Source: Impatiens glandulifera
Lineage: Eukaryota; Streptophyta; Magnoliopsida; Ericales; Balsaminaceae
NCBI RefSeq assembly: GCF_907164915.1
Contig: NC_061867.1
Span: 30,997,751-31,061,750 of the forward strand
Direction: 5' to 3'
DNA: 64,000 bases
Shown piece by piece: positions 23,999-33,848 of this stretch (positions are counted from its first letter, which is position 1; every line of letters begins with the position of its first letter). The notes under the pieces were generated by a model. It was not told the DNA's origin and searched no databases. It was given only the letters and a program-made list of their open reading frames with translations. A program made the position numbers and the translations under genes.

Positions 23999-26539
23999 CT
24001 ATTCAGAATCCGTGAAGTCATATATGCTCTTCTTCTTCGGTTGCTGTCGGCCGGTCGGTTCGGAAGATCGTCGTCTTGTAGACCGAGACCGTAGTTGTTC
24101 TTCGACTTCATCTTCGATTTGGTCGTCCTGCTGCGATGTACTCGGGATGACCGGTTCAGAGACCTCTCTGAGCAGCTCGGCAATTTGAACCTTCTTAAGG
24201 GCCTCCTTTTTAGGAGCTTCCCTCCTCCACTTTTTCGGCGCTGAGGCGGAGGCGGCCGCCTTCTTCTTCTTGTTTTCTTCGGCGAATTCTTCCAGCTTCC
24301 GTTTTTGCCTTTCCAACCGCTCAGCATCCTCTGCTGCTAGAGCGGTTGCTTTCTTAGCGAATCCTGGGAACAGGGCCTCTCCTCTTTTAATCCGCGCGGC
24401 TTCCTCTTCCGCTTCGGTCAGCTGAGATGAGCGCGGTGTCTCTTTATCTTTTCCTGCTTCGGCATCCAGCGCATCCTGGACCCTCTTAGCTACTTGAGCA
24501 TCAACCGCTACAGCCGCGGCGTCCGCGTTCACCTTAGCCCTTAGAATTTCTGCTATTTGTTCGGAAAGCGCCTTCACTTCGGCCACGAGATTCCCATTTA
24601 TCTTCTCGAGTTCAGAGACCCGGTTAAGTGTCGTGCCGATCAGATCCTCACTCATCGCAGTCAGCCGTTGATCGGTATCTCTCTCAAGCCGGTCGAGGTC
24701 ATCCTTTAAATCGGAGGTCATATCCTCCAGAATTGCGGTTCGCTGAACACATTTATCTCGCTGAACCGTCTCTTCCCGCATATCGTCGCCGATTTCTGAG
24801 ATTCGGTCCCGATTGGAGTTCAAAAGAAACCATGTGGCATCGGCGAAATTGAGTGCCGAGCCAGTGATTCTTTGGAATCTATCCTTGAATGGTTGAACCA
24901 CTGTACCTTCGAACTCTTGAAGTCGGTTCTCAACCCATTCTTTAGTGAAGTCCGAAGCGGTGACTTCCGGTGGTGGGGGAGGTGATTGCTCGGTGAGATT
25001 TGGATCGGCTCTTTCACTGGATTCTATCGGTGCCGCATTCTCCCGTGGAGGTGTTGGGCAGTTAGCCGGAAACCTTTCGATCTTGGGAGCAGTATAAACC
25101 GGTACCTGCATTCGGCTGCATATGGCTTCCAGCCGCTCGACTTCTTGAACTAGTTCCCCTTTGGCTTTTTCAAGCCTTGCTAACACCCGCGGCGCTACGG
25201 TGTCCACCGATTCCATCTTGTTGAGTTTTTCCTTAATTTTCCTGATTTTTGTCTTTAGTTTCCGAAGTTGAACCTTCGGTAACAAGAGACAAGTTCGGTG
25301 TTGTACCTCTTGGAGTGTGTTGGAGTTCGTAATGTTCATCATTAGGTCCTCCACTTCCTCCAGTCTGTTTATACATTGCTCATCTGTGTGGCCCGGTAGG
25401 ATTTGTCTATACGGTGTATCAAACCGGTGCTCGTGCCACTCCAGGTATAGTTCTTCAACCGACTCGGCTCTTCTTCTAATGCTTTGAAGGAGTTTCCCAG
25501 CTATCCTATCGGCCTCTGCTTCTTCGGCCTCCTCCCTCTCTGTGTTGTCGCCTTCATCATCGGCTTCTTTATCAACCTCTTCTCCACCCTCGGTGGTCTC
25601 AGGGTTGGTGTTTGGTGCGGCATCCTTAGGACTCTGGGCCGAGCCGTCTTCATTGAGGACCGTTCTATCATCCTCCGTCTTTTCCGTGTCTGTTCTCTCT
25701 GAAGCCCACTCCTCATCTTCTGTGTGCTGAGGTGGTTCTGAGAAAGTTATCTTTTCTTTGCCTTTCCCTTCGGCCTTTGCTTTGGCTGAGGCAGCTTTCT
25801 TGGCGGTTTTCTTCTTTTGGCCACCTGTGGAACTGGGGGCCGGCTGCGTTCTTTCAAGGAATTGCCTTGATCTGATGAGGCAGCGTTCTGCTACAGCAAC
25901 GCCGGGACCGATGTCGAGATTTAGGTGGAGGAAGATTTTACCGAGGGGCACGGCGTATCCCCACGACCGGTTTGAATCCGGTTTCACCATGTCCATTAGA
26001 TTACTGAACACCGATCTTGCCCAGTTGACCTCTTTTCCCTCCATCAGACCGATCAGCATCTTGATTTTGTCTCTTGTGAGGTTGTTGAGGTTTCCTCCCC
26101 TCGCCAGGATCGCCCTTGTAAAGATGTCACATATCGGGATATATTCCGGCTTCAACATTTGTTTGCTCCCGGATGTTTTGATCGGCTCATCAGTTGCCGA
26201 TAGAATGTGGCAAGCCGCCTCAAAGGTGTCCTGCTCTATTTCTGCCGTTGCATCCTGGCCGGTTGTTGGAAGATGCAGGCTCTCGGCCACCAATGCTTCG
26301 GTGAGCTCTATTTGTGAACCGCATACAGTCGCGGTGATCTTGTCGTAGGCGACGATTGCGGTTTTGAAGAACTCTTCGACCGCATCTTTGTATATAATAT
26401 GGGGACCGCCGAGGAAATATTCCAGACCGGTTTTAATTACCCGGTCAATAACTTCCTTCGCCTCGGGCGTACCATTCAACCGGATTTCCTCGAAATCCAC
26501 TTGAGAGTAGAGTCTGAACAAAGCCGAATCACGCCCCAT
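23999..26539 (-). CDS. Accessory protein 3 of element B, 846 aa
   Basis: An intact frame with no recognised enzymatic motif. Residues about 14-230 carry the shared domain: QVDFEEI, HIIYKDAVEEFFKTAIV, SLHLPTTG, KQMLKPEYIPICDIF and KEVNWARSVFSNLMDMV. Residues about 240-345 are Lys/Ala then Glu/Asp-rich. Around 395-480 and 580-700 there are long charged helices likely to form coiled coils. The C-terminus is basic with an SRSTRRRSS stretch, a plausible nuclear-localisation signal. It begins 104 bp after its own TATA box. The layout resembles the decayed ORF of A. Function unknown; the domain resembles PF20167 'putative plant transposon protein' (inference). Base composition is richer in G+C than the surroundings. 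Confidence 0.75.
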   Translation of the reverse strand: MGRDSALFRLYSQVDFEEIRLNGTPEAKEVIDRVIKTGLEYFLGGPHIIYKDAVEEFFKTAIVAYDKITATVCGSQIELTEALVAESLHLPTTGQDATAEIEQDTFEAACHILSATDEPIKTSGSKQMLKPEYIPICDIFTRAILARGGNLNNLTRDKIKMLIGLMEGKEVNWARSVFSNLMDMVKPDSNRSWGYAVPLGKIFLHLNLDIGPGVAVAERCLIRSRQFLERTQPAPSSTGGQKKKTAKKAASAKAKAEGKGKEKITFSEPPQHTEDEEWASERTDTEKTEDDRTVLNEDGSAQSPKDAAPNTNPETTEGGEEVDKEADDEGDNTEREEAEEAEADRIAGKLLQSIRRRAESVEELYLEWHEHRFDTPYRQILPGHTDEQCINRLEEVEDLMMNITNSNTLQEVQHRTCLLLPKVQLRKLKTKIRKIKEKLNKMESVDTVAPRVLARLEKAKGELVQEVERLEAICSRMQVPVYTAPKIERFPANCPTPPRENAAPIESSERADPNLTEQSPPPPPEVTASDFTKEWVENRLQEFEGTVVQPFKDRFQRITGSALNFADATWFLLNSNRDRISEIGDDMREETVQRDKCVQRTAILEDMTSDLKDDLDRLERDTDQRLTAMSEDLIGTTLNRVSELEKINGNLVAEVKALSEQIAEILRAKVNADAAAVAVDAQVAKRVQDALDAEAGKDKETPRSSQLTEAEEEAARIKRGEALFPGFAKKATALAAEDAERLERQKRKLEEFAEENKKKKAAASASAPKKWRREAPKKEALKKVQIAELLREVSEPVIPSTSQQDDQIEDEVEEQLRSRSTRRRSSEPTGRQQPKKKSIYDFTDSE

Positions 26540-26642
26540 GTTTAAGAATTTGAGAATGTGAGAGATAACCGCTTAAGAGAGTAAGAGAGCTTAGAGAGAG
26601 AAAGCAGATCCGCGTGAGAATGAAGTAAAATGACCGAAAGTC

Positions 26643-26652
26643 CCTTTTATAG
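26643..26652 (-). promoter_or_regulatory. TATA box of accessory ORF 3
   Basis: Minus-strand CTATAAAAGG, 104 bp before the ATG at 26,539. A pyrimidine-rich leader (CTTTCTCTCTCTAAG) lies in between. Confidence 0.65.
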
Positions 26653-26687
26653 ATGCGGTTTGGAAGCCCAACCGTCCCATCAATAAA

Positions 26688-26784
26688 AGGCGGGAATTTT
26701 CCCTCCGAATTGAAATGAGCGCCAAACCGTGGGCGCCAAACAAAGGGCGGCAAACAGAGGGGCGGCAATTTTGGGCGGGAAATC
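26688..26784 (-). promoter_or_regulatory. Cluster of six E2F-like sites upstream of accessory ORF 3
   Basis: Minus-strand matches to TTTSSCGC: TTTCCCGC, TTTGCCGC and TTTGGCGC twice, plus ATTGCCGC and ATTCCCGC with one mismatch. All lie within 97 bp and end about 36 bp before the TATA box. E2F sites drive S-phase genes in plants (known). Use here is inferred. Confidence 0.55.
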
Positions 26785-27101
26785 TCCCTTCAAAAGCCTT
26801 TGCTTATGTCATTGATGACGCACTCTTCTTCTAGAAACCGATTGATGATTCGGTTTCTAAGTCCAATCGGTTATTTTGAGTGATTAGAGTGTTAACAGAT
26901 TAAGCAGATTTTATGTGACCGGATAAGAATGCGGTTATAATTTGAAGATGTTAACCAGTTACTTAGATAAATATTCAAAGAATTGAGAAGACACGGTCAT
27001 TTAAACTGAAATGATATTAAAATTCAAGAAATAGCAGAGAAAGGAAACCGATATAAGATTCGGTACAGAGATAGGCATACAGAAATAATGTAAAGTATAG
27101 C

Positions 27102-27806
27102 CTATTGAAAAGACATTCTCCAGATTCGGTCTATTGCCGAATCCCTGTCGAGGATGTTTGAAGAGGAAGCCGGTGTGCCCGGTCCGAATTCTGGTCGGTA
27201 CCCAAGAATCAGCTTGCTAATATGCGGTGCATAACCGAGCCCTTTCTTGGTCAGCACCATATTCTTTAGGTTTTCCCATATGACCGTTGACCAGTTGATG
27301 GCCGATTCGCAAAGAATGTGGGTCATGATGTTGTAGGTATTCCTAGAATACCGTTGATTAGGTGATTGACAAAGAATTGACCGGGTCACGATTTCGAGCA
27401 GTAGCTGACCGTGACTAGCAAGTTGGGTTTTTGGCCCAAAGTGTTCCACCGGAGAAGGGGTGGCCGACAGGTATTGCGCGGTTTCAAATCCCGCAAGGTC
27501 CTGAATAGTCGGAAAGTCAGAGAAACCTTCAGTGGGTAGACCAAATAGTGAGGCAAATTCAACCTCGTCGGTCCAGAACGTGTGGTCTCTGACAGTAGAG
27601 ACGATATACTTCCCCCTGATGCAGGCGCTTCGAAAGAAGGCCTTGACATCGTCTAGGAGAATAGGGCCGGCCTCTTCAAGAAAAGGTCGAAGACCGGTTT
27701 CAGCGAGAGAGTCATACATGAGTTTCTGCTTAGTAGTACAGTCCCTCTCGCCCGTGCAAGAGTTGAAATCAATGCTTAGAAAGTTTCCCAGAGTTCTGCT
27801 CGGCAT
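27102..27806 (-). CDS. Accessory protein 2 of element B, about 234 aa
   Basis: The frame is open from 27,932, but the TATA-like box at 27,894-27,903 lies inside that extension. The start is therefore placed at 27,806 (MPSRTLGNFLSIDF). It is essentially the shared domain alone: SIDFNS, GPILLDDVKAFFRSACI, LFGLPTEG, GPKTQLASHGQLLLEIVTRS, SAINWSTVIWENLKNMV and FGPGT. There is no long coiled or basic tail as in accessory 3. Function unknown. It lies between accessory 1 and accessory 3 on the same strand, separated by over 500 bp from each. Confidence 0.72.
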   Translation of the reverse strand: MPSRTLGNFLSIDFNSCTGERDCTTKQKLMYDSLAETGLRPFLEEAGPILLDDVKAFFRSACIRGKYIVSTVRDHTFWTDEVEFASLFGLPTEGFSDFPTIQDLAGFETAQYLSATPSPVEHFGPKTQLASHGQLLLEIVTRSILCQSPNQRYSRNTYNIMTHILCESAINWSTVIWENLKNMVLTKKGLGYAPHISKLILGYRPEFGPGTPASSSNILDRDSAIDRIWRMSFQ

Positions 27807-27893
27807 GATTTCGGTATTGAGAGAGACAGGATTCAAGAATATCAGAAGTGAGTTTGTGCTTTTCGGATGTGATAAAATGAGTAGTGGATGGCT

Positions 27894-27903
27894 CCTTATA
27901 TAG
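27894..27903 (-). promoter_or_regulatory. TATA box of accessory ORF 2
   Basis: Minus-strand CTATATAAGG about 90 bp before the ATG at 27,806. The same decamer occurs at 32,890-32,899 in front of the accessory ORF of A. Confidence 0.6.
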
Positions 27904-28311
27904 GATCGGTTTTGGAGGGAAAATCTGAGCATTGATGGTCAGTTTTGTTTTATTAAGGAAATGAATCTTTACCTTTTCAAGGCGCATGGGGAAGCGGTAG
28001 ATAGCAAAGCCCTAGGTAAGTGTTAGTTGGGAAGTAACCAGGTTAGTTAGATTTTAAATGTGCGGGTAGTTGGGGGTTATCTCATTGATTGGGATTATCT
28101 CATTAAATGCACTTGAACATAACCGAGATTAATTAGATAGAGGCCGAAAATAACAGAGACAATGCCGAAAATGGCATAAAGAGCGATGAAATCAAGAAAG
28201 ACACAAATAAAGCCGAAAGAAACATAGGAGAGGTCGAAACGATCAAACTTGTGTTGAATAAGAATACACCCGGTGCATGAAGCAAAACGACCGGGTGCAA
28301 GAAGGAGTGTT

Positions 28312-29064
28312 TCAGGGTGCATAGGGGTTGACATCACCGTTGTTGCGGTTCCTTCTCCTCCAGGCCCTCTCGAACCGCCTATAGAATGGATCGGTTACTT
28401 CTTTAGTCAGCACCTGAGCTTGGTTCAAACCTTCACCGGGACAGGTTGGGACTCCAAGCTCCACAAGGAGGCTGCTTATTTGGGGAATGAAACCAACTGA
28501 TCGGATGCCGACCATCCAGATAAGGGTGTCAAAGAGCACCCTAGACCAGTTTACCGGTGTGCCGGTGATTATAGCCGCCATCATGTTGAAGTTCGAGACA
28601 CTGTAGGTGTTTGTGACGTCCCTACCAAATATGCTTTTGCCGATCACATCATTTAGAAGCTGATATTCAGCTCTCAGACGCGATTTTGCTCCGTGATCTT
28701 CAACTGGTTCGTCAGACCGGGAAAAGGCGATGGAGACCTCGGCCTTTACATCTGCCGGAATGTCTAGATCTGTTATCCCGTGCCTTGGCAGGCTGAGACA
28801 CCGCGCAAAGTCCCGTTCGGTGAAATCAAAGACAATGCCTCCCACTTTGGATTGGATGTGGGTTTCAAAGTGGGGGGTGCCCCTAAACACCTTTGCGTGG
28901 TAGAAAAATTCCAAAACGGATTCCGGATAGATGGTATGTTTGTCGTCTAGGAAACACTGAAGGCCGGTTTCCTCTAGAGACTTGATCATCTTATATATCT
29001 CATATTGATCTGTGGTTGAGCAGGATTGAAAATCAACCTGAATGATGTTGGGAAACTGAGACAT
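28312..29064 (-). CDS. Accessory protein 1 of element B, about 250 aa
   Basis: The first accessory ORF after RNase H. It is open from 29,124, but the likely start is the Met at 29,064 (MSQFPNIIQVDF), because a TATA-like box overlaps the longer form. It holds the shared domain: QVDFQS, YPESVLEFFYHAKV, CLSLPRHG, GAKSRLRAEYQLLNDVIGKS and TPVNWSRVLFDTLIWMV. The C-terminus is short, ending in an Arg-rich stretch (RRFERAWRRRNRNN). Intact; function unknown. Confidence 0.72.
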   Translation of the reverse strand: MSQFPNIIQVDFQSCSTTDQYEIYKMIKSLEETGLQCFLDDKHTIYPESVLEFFYHAKVFRGTPHFETHIQSKVGGIVFDFTERDFARCLSLPRHGITDLDIPADVKAEVSIAFSRSDEPVEDHGAKSRLRAEYQLLNDVIGKSIFGRDVTNTYSVSNFNMMAAIITGTPVNWSRVLFDTLIWMVGIRSVGFIPQISSLLVELGVPTCPGEGLNQAQVLTKEVTDPFYRRFERAWRRRNRNNGDVNPYAP

Positions 29065-29123
29065 TTTTGCCTTAGTGAGGGGGTATTCTTTTGTCTTGTA
29101 TGATGTGGTGAGTGTTTGCTTCA

Positions 29124-29131
29124 CTTAAATA
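29124..29131 (-). promoter_or_regulatory. TATA-like box of accessory ORF 1
   Basis: Minus-strand TATTTAAG about 60 bp before the ATG at 29,064. It is weaker than the boxes of the other two accessory ORFs. Confidence 0.4.
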
Positions 29132-29633
29132 CTGGTTTAGGGACTATCCTATTGTCCAGGCATTAAATGAGATGGTATGTATTAACTGCAGGATAAGAGA
29201 TTTTGCATGAAATAGGCAGGTTTGCAGTCTGGGTGTCGGTCATAGGCCTGAACTGTGAAAGATATCAAAAGATCTTCACGTCTTTTTAGGCGCGACCTAT
29301 TTTACTTTGAGAGGGTAATGTTTCAGAACAGATATCCTTAATCCCTGATAACTATTCCTCTTCTGTTTGAAATTCAAATAATCTAGGGTTGCCTGCTTCC
29401 GAACCGGTCAGGTATCAGTTGTTCATCCCGATGCGGTTATTTGGCGCATGCACCAAGTAGCCGGTCGGTTTACTCTATCTGATAAACTGGGCGGTTCTTC
29501 CACAGACACCCTGAAGATTCGAAATTCAACAGCTTAGGAAGAATTACCGGTTTTGTCTATCTAAACCGGTTTCCCTTTAAGCATCCTTTCGAAGGATTTG
29601 GCTAATGTCGGTTAAGCCGAGAGTAAGCCTGAA

Positions 29634-29945
29634 TTAAGAAAACTTAGCTTCCTGTAGCGGCTTTGTGAAGATATCGGCTACTTGTTGATCGGTCGGTACG
29701 TATTCCAACCGGATATTCTTCAGCGTGACATGCTCCCGGATGAAGTGATGCCTTATGTCGATGTGCTTGGTTCTGGAGTGGAGAACCGGATTGTAGGTGA
29801 TCGCTATGGCACTCGTGTTGTCACAGAATATCGGGGACTCTTCGGCTATGACACCGAAGTCCTTCAGTTGTTGTTGGATCCAGAGGAGTTGAGAGCAGCA
29901 ACTTCCGGCCGCCAGATATTCAGCTTCTGCAGTGGATGTGGCCAC
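29634..29945 (-). pseudogene. Copia RNase H domain of element B
   Basis: The last domain of copia pol. ATSTAEAEYLAA carries a catalytic Glu, CDNTSAI a catalytic Asp, and HIDIRHHFIREHV and DIFTKPL are standard C-terminal motifs. It degrades RNA in RNA:DNA hybrids during reverse transcription. It is in frame with RT but cut off by a TAG codon near 29,993, at the position following GTC in SGTC. Confidence 0.88.
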
Positions 29946-29993
29946 TGATGTCTGTTTCTTGCTATGCCATGAAACGAGCCGGTCACCAAGGAA

Positions 29994-31616
29994 CTAACAT
30001 GTTCCGCTGGTGCTTTTTCTGTCAATCTTACACCCTGCATAATCTGCATCTGAGTAACTTGTTAGATTGAAGGACGAGTCCTTTGGGTACCACAGACCGA
30101 CATCAGGTGTGCCCTTTAGATACTTCAGTATCCTCTTTGCGGCTGTGTAATGGGATTGCTTTGGATTTGCTTGAAATCTCCCACAAACACCAATTGCAAA
30201 TAGGATGTCCGGTCTACTCGCTGTCAGGTACAGTAGGGAACCGATCATGCCCCGGTATGCAATCTGGTCTACCGATTGGCCCTCATCATCTCTGTCCAGT
30301 TTAATGGATGAGCTCATTGGAGTAGCCGCCGAGGAGCAGGTGTCCATCCCGAATTTCTTTAGTAGCTCCTTGGTATATTTAGGTTGACTGATGAATGTTC
30401 CTTCTTTGAGTTGTTTGACCTGAAGACCTAGGAAGAAACTTAATTCTCCCATCATACTCATCTCAAACTTGTCAGTCATCATTTTTGAAAACTTGTCACA
30501 TAGCTTAGGATCGGTGGAACCGAAAATAATGTCATCTACATAAATTTGAACAAGTACGATATGTTCCTTCTTTTCAAATTTGAACAGTGTTTTATCCACC
30601 GATTCGATGGTGAAATCATGTTTTAATAGAAATGCGGTTAGTGTATCATACCAGGCTCTAGGTGCTTGCTTTAGACCGTATAAAGCTTTATTTAGCCGGT
30701 ATACATGGTTTGGAAATGCAGCGCTTTTGAAACCGGGTGGTTGTTCAACATACACTTCTTCACGTAGGTCACCGTTCAGAAATGCACTTTTAACATCCAT
30801 TTGAAAAACCTTAAAGTTTTTGAAAGCCGCAAAAGCTAGAAAAATCTTAATGGCTTCAATCCTGGCTACAGGAGCAAATGATTCTTCAAAATCAATGCCT
30901 TCTTCCTGTTTGTAACCTTGTGCCACTAATCTGGCTTTGTTTCTTGTGACCAAACCGTCCTCATTGAGTTTGTTTCTGAATACCCATCTTGTTCCTATGA
31001 CCGATTGATCTTTCGGTCTGGGGACTAGGTACCAGACTTTACTACTCTCGAACTGGTTTAGCTCTTCTTGCATTCCCAAGATCCAATCCGGATCTGACAA
31101 TGCTTCATCTATTCTTTTCGGTTCAATCTGGGATATGAAAGCAGAGTTAAAATATCCTTCCAGAAGTTGACTCCTAGTTCGAACAGGTTCTGAAGGGTCA
31201 CCTATAATTTGCTCAGGAGGATGTTTACTGTTTCTTCTGAGATTCAGTTCAGGGATGTCTACCAAATTACCGTTTATTTGATCAAGGCTAGACATGTCGG
31301 TAGGCTGAACGAGATTGTCAGACCGACCGACTCCCTCGGATTGGACCGAAGTGTCAGCTTCCTTTTTTGGAACAGCTTGATCCGGCTGGGTTTCAATGTT
31401 ACCCATTTGGTCATGGATAAACCGCCTGAAGACCGGAGTCTCATCTTCACTATCAGAATGAATATCATTATTTTCCAATCTGTTGTGTAGATCAAAACAT
31501 GAAGCAGTGTTGCTTTCAACCGATTCATCGAAAACAACGTGAATTGTTTCCTCCATGGTTGCAGTTCTATTATTATATACTCTATATGCTTTACTTACTG
31601 CCGAGTACCCTAGCAT
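29994..31616 (-). pseudogene. Copia reverse transcriptase region of element B (540 codons)
   Basis: RVT_2-type RT of Ty1/copia. The integrase C-terminal tail and linker span residues 1-150. The RT proper begins about residue 190 ([16 protein letters not shown]). It has [11 protein letters not shown] (catalytic Asp274), [12 protein letters not shown] and the active-site YVDD at 359-362, and continues to [14 protein letters not shown] where RNase H begins. The frame ends at a premature TAG. Upstream it is separated from the integrase core by a frameshift at about 31,830. Catalytic residues look intact. Confidence 0.9.
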
Positions 31617-31768
31617 GATGCCGGTATCGGTTTTTGAATCAAAAACGGTGAGTTGGGTTTTACCATTTATATGAATATAACATTTACAACCGAAAATCCT
31701 GAGGTACTTGAGTTTGAGAATTCTGTTAAAATAAACCTCATACGGTGTTTTGTTGTGAAATCTGTTTA

Positions 31769-32743
31769 TTAAAGAGCGGTTTTGTGTATAGCATGCAGTG
31801 TTGATAGCCTCAGCCCAAAATTTCTGAGCAATGCGGAGTCGGCTATCATGGACCGTGCGGCTTCCTTGAGAGTCCGGTTTCTTCTCTCGGCCAGGCCATT
31901 TTGTTGAGGAGTCCTAGCACTAGACAACTCGTGTCTAATGCCGGATTCATCAAGATATGCAGTTAATGTACTATTGGTAAATTCGGTACCTCGATCACTT
32001 CGAATGCTATTAATGCGAGTTGATTTTTCATTTTGCAGTCGCTTAAGAAGTGTAATCAGGTTTGATACGGTTTCACGTTTAGATGGTAGAAATATTACCC
32101 ATGTATATCTAGAATAATCATCAATAACTACCATGGTGTAGAGCATGCCTCCTAAACTAACAACCTGAATCGGTCCAAACAAGTCCATATGAAGGAGGTC
32201 TAAGCATCGGCTAGATTGAATGTTTCCTTTACTTTTAAAAGATGACCTAGTTTGTTTACCCATTTGGCATGCTGAACAAACCTTATCCTGGTTAAATACT
32301 ATGTCAGGAATACCTTCAACTAGCTTTTTACCGCGAATGTAGTTTAAGGTTTTCATGTTTAGATAGTTTAGTCTCTTGTGCCATAGCCAGGTTTGATCAG
32401 TCTTAGCTATCATGCGTATAGGATATTCTACTTTAGTTTTCCAGTCTACCTTGTAAATGTTACCTATCCTATTTCCGGTTAGCAGTACGATACCTTGAGA
32501 GTTCTTAACTAAGCATGCATGTTTAAGAAATTCTACCGTGTATCCAGCATCACACATCTGACTAATGCTAAGTAGGTTAAAACTTAGGTTTTCAACTAAA
32601 AGTACATTATCAATAGTTAGGTTACCATGGACAATCTTACCCTTGCCCACAGTTTTACCTTTTGAGTTGTCACCAAAAGTGATTAAAGCACCGGTTACTG
32701 TTCTGATATCGGTTAGCAAATTGTTGTTTCCGGTCATGTGCAT
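31769..32743 (-). pseudogene. Copia GAG-pre-integrase and integrase core of element B
   Basis: Starts at HMTG, just after the junction with the LTR remnant. The zinc-binding HHCC is damaged: His122 is present, the second His is Tyr126 (HKRLNY), and Cys156 and Cys159 are present. The catalytic triad is complete: Asp187 (HMDLFGP), Asp250 (SDRGTEF) and Glu286 (NGLAERR), with 35 residues between the last two. A frameshift near 31,830 scrambles the last 18 residues. The correct continuation ([16 protein letters not shown]) is readable in the neighbouring frame and leads into the RT ORF. Confidence 0.9.
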
Positions 32744-32806
32744 TGTTCCTGCATGGAAAGTTTATTTAAGTTAGATTTATTTGAACCGGTCTTATTTTAT
32801 CTAACA
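32744..32806 (-). repeat. Remnant of the 5' LTR of element B (63 bp)
   Basis: Identical to 23,605-23,667 except at the LTR edge, where this copy keeps CTAACA. It is followed by the TSD ATTTT. It abuts the integrase frame directly, marking a deletion of the remaining LTR (about 1.28 kb), PBS, gag and protease. Confidence 0.88.
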
Positions 32807-32811
32807 ATTTT

Positions 32812-33840
32812 TGAGAGAGAAAGGCAGAGAAATTTAGGGTTATTAGAAATCTTGAGAGATAAAAAGCTTTCAATCTCATGCAAAAATGTCCTTATATAGA
32901 CCATGGGAAGTTATGCAGGATAACCGTCGTTTTTCCTAGGGGTATGCCCCATCATTTAAAATTAGACGTCCTTTCCAAAGAGTCATCATTATAATTGAGG
33001 TTATATCAGTCATTCTCTTTTAACTTAAGAGACACATGTCTTCATGTTATTATGAGATGACTGTTTTAATGTTTGAGCGGGAAAATCAGATATCTCCTCA
33101 CGTGGATAGCTGTCCTTGATCATTCTAAAAGGCACGTATATGACGTTTTTCTTACTACACAAATCTATAAAACTAAACGTCTATTAGACGTGTGGGTCCA
33201 TTAGACGCATACGTCTAATTGCGTGTTGTAAAGAATACATCTAATGTTTATTAGACGCATACGTCTAATTGCGTGTTGTAAAGAATTCGTCTAATGTTTA
33301 TTAGACGTGAGTTTGGTTAGACGTGAGCATCCTCTTGCTCATGACGTAAAAATGTCTAACGTCTATTAGACGTGTACATCTAACCGCGTTGGTTTTAAAC
33401 AATGACATATAGACCTAGATGTATAGATTTTGAGCAAAAATAAGCCTAAGTACAGACCATTTCTTTTAGACACCCTTCTCTAATAGACCGATTAAGGTCA
33501 TTCATCTTGAGAGTATCTTTACTTTCAGAGTAATTTTTCCCTCTCATTTTGTATAATTACAAAAATGAATAACCAAATGTTTTGAGATCCTTCGGACCCA
33601 AAAATATTTTAATATAAAAACATATAAAATCATTTATTCTTCTGGAATGACAGCATCCATTGTTGATCTTCTGAACTGTATACTCAAAAGAGTATTCTCC
33701 ATGCTTCCTTCCTGTAATCCTTCTGCATCACCTACATAACAAACTATTTACAAACTTGGTACCCATATTCAATTGGGTCCTCGATATATTAGTCCCTTAG
33801 GAATCCATATTTGACATATTCTAATGGATTTCCCATGTTG
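32812..33840 (-). promoter_or_regulatory. Internal promoter region of element A
   Basis: On the minus strand a TATA box CTATATAAGG (32,890-32,899) is followed by a pyrimidine-rich leader. It would lie about 100 bp before the accessory ORF start at 22,309 if B were absent. At 33,175-33,400 there are several copies of ATTAGACGCATACGTCTAAT-type inverted repeats, related to the LTR array. Sequence at 33,620-33,840 still shows fragments like the gag-pol linker (GLIYRG, then EGSMENTLL in another frame). No pol is present. Confidence 0.6.
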
Positions 33841-33848
33841 CGTTGTGA

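Larger units (their letters stand above)
22328..32806 (-). mobile_element. Copia-type LTR retrotransposon B, nested in A
   Basis: The 3' LTR is 22,328-23,667. The 5' LTR is reduced to its first 63 bp (32,744-32,806). The exact target duplication ATTTT is at 22,323-22,327 and 32,807-32,811. Order on the minus strand: LTR remnant, integrase (32,743-31,769), RT (31,616-29,994), RNase H (29,945-29,634), three accessory ORFs (29,064, 27,806 and 26,539 starts), polypurine tract and LTR. One deletion removed most of the 5' LTR, PBS, gag and protease, ending exactly at the HMTG motif before integrase. Same strand as A. Confidence 0.9.

Noticed and set aside
25501..26348. Several ORFs opposite or out of frame with the 846-aa accessory gene
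   Set aside because: They lie entirely within the better supported frame and show no domain of their own.
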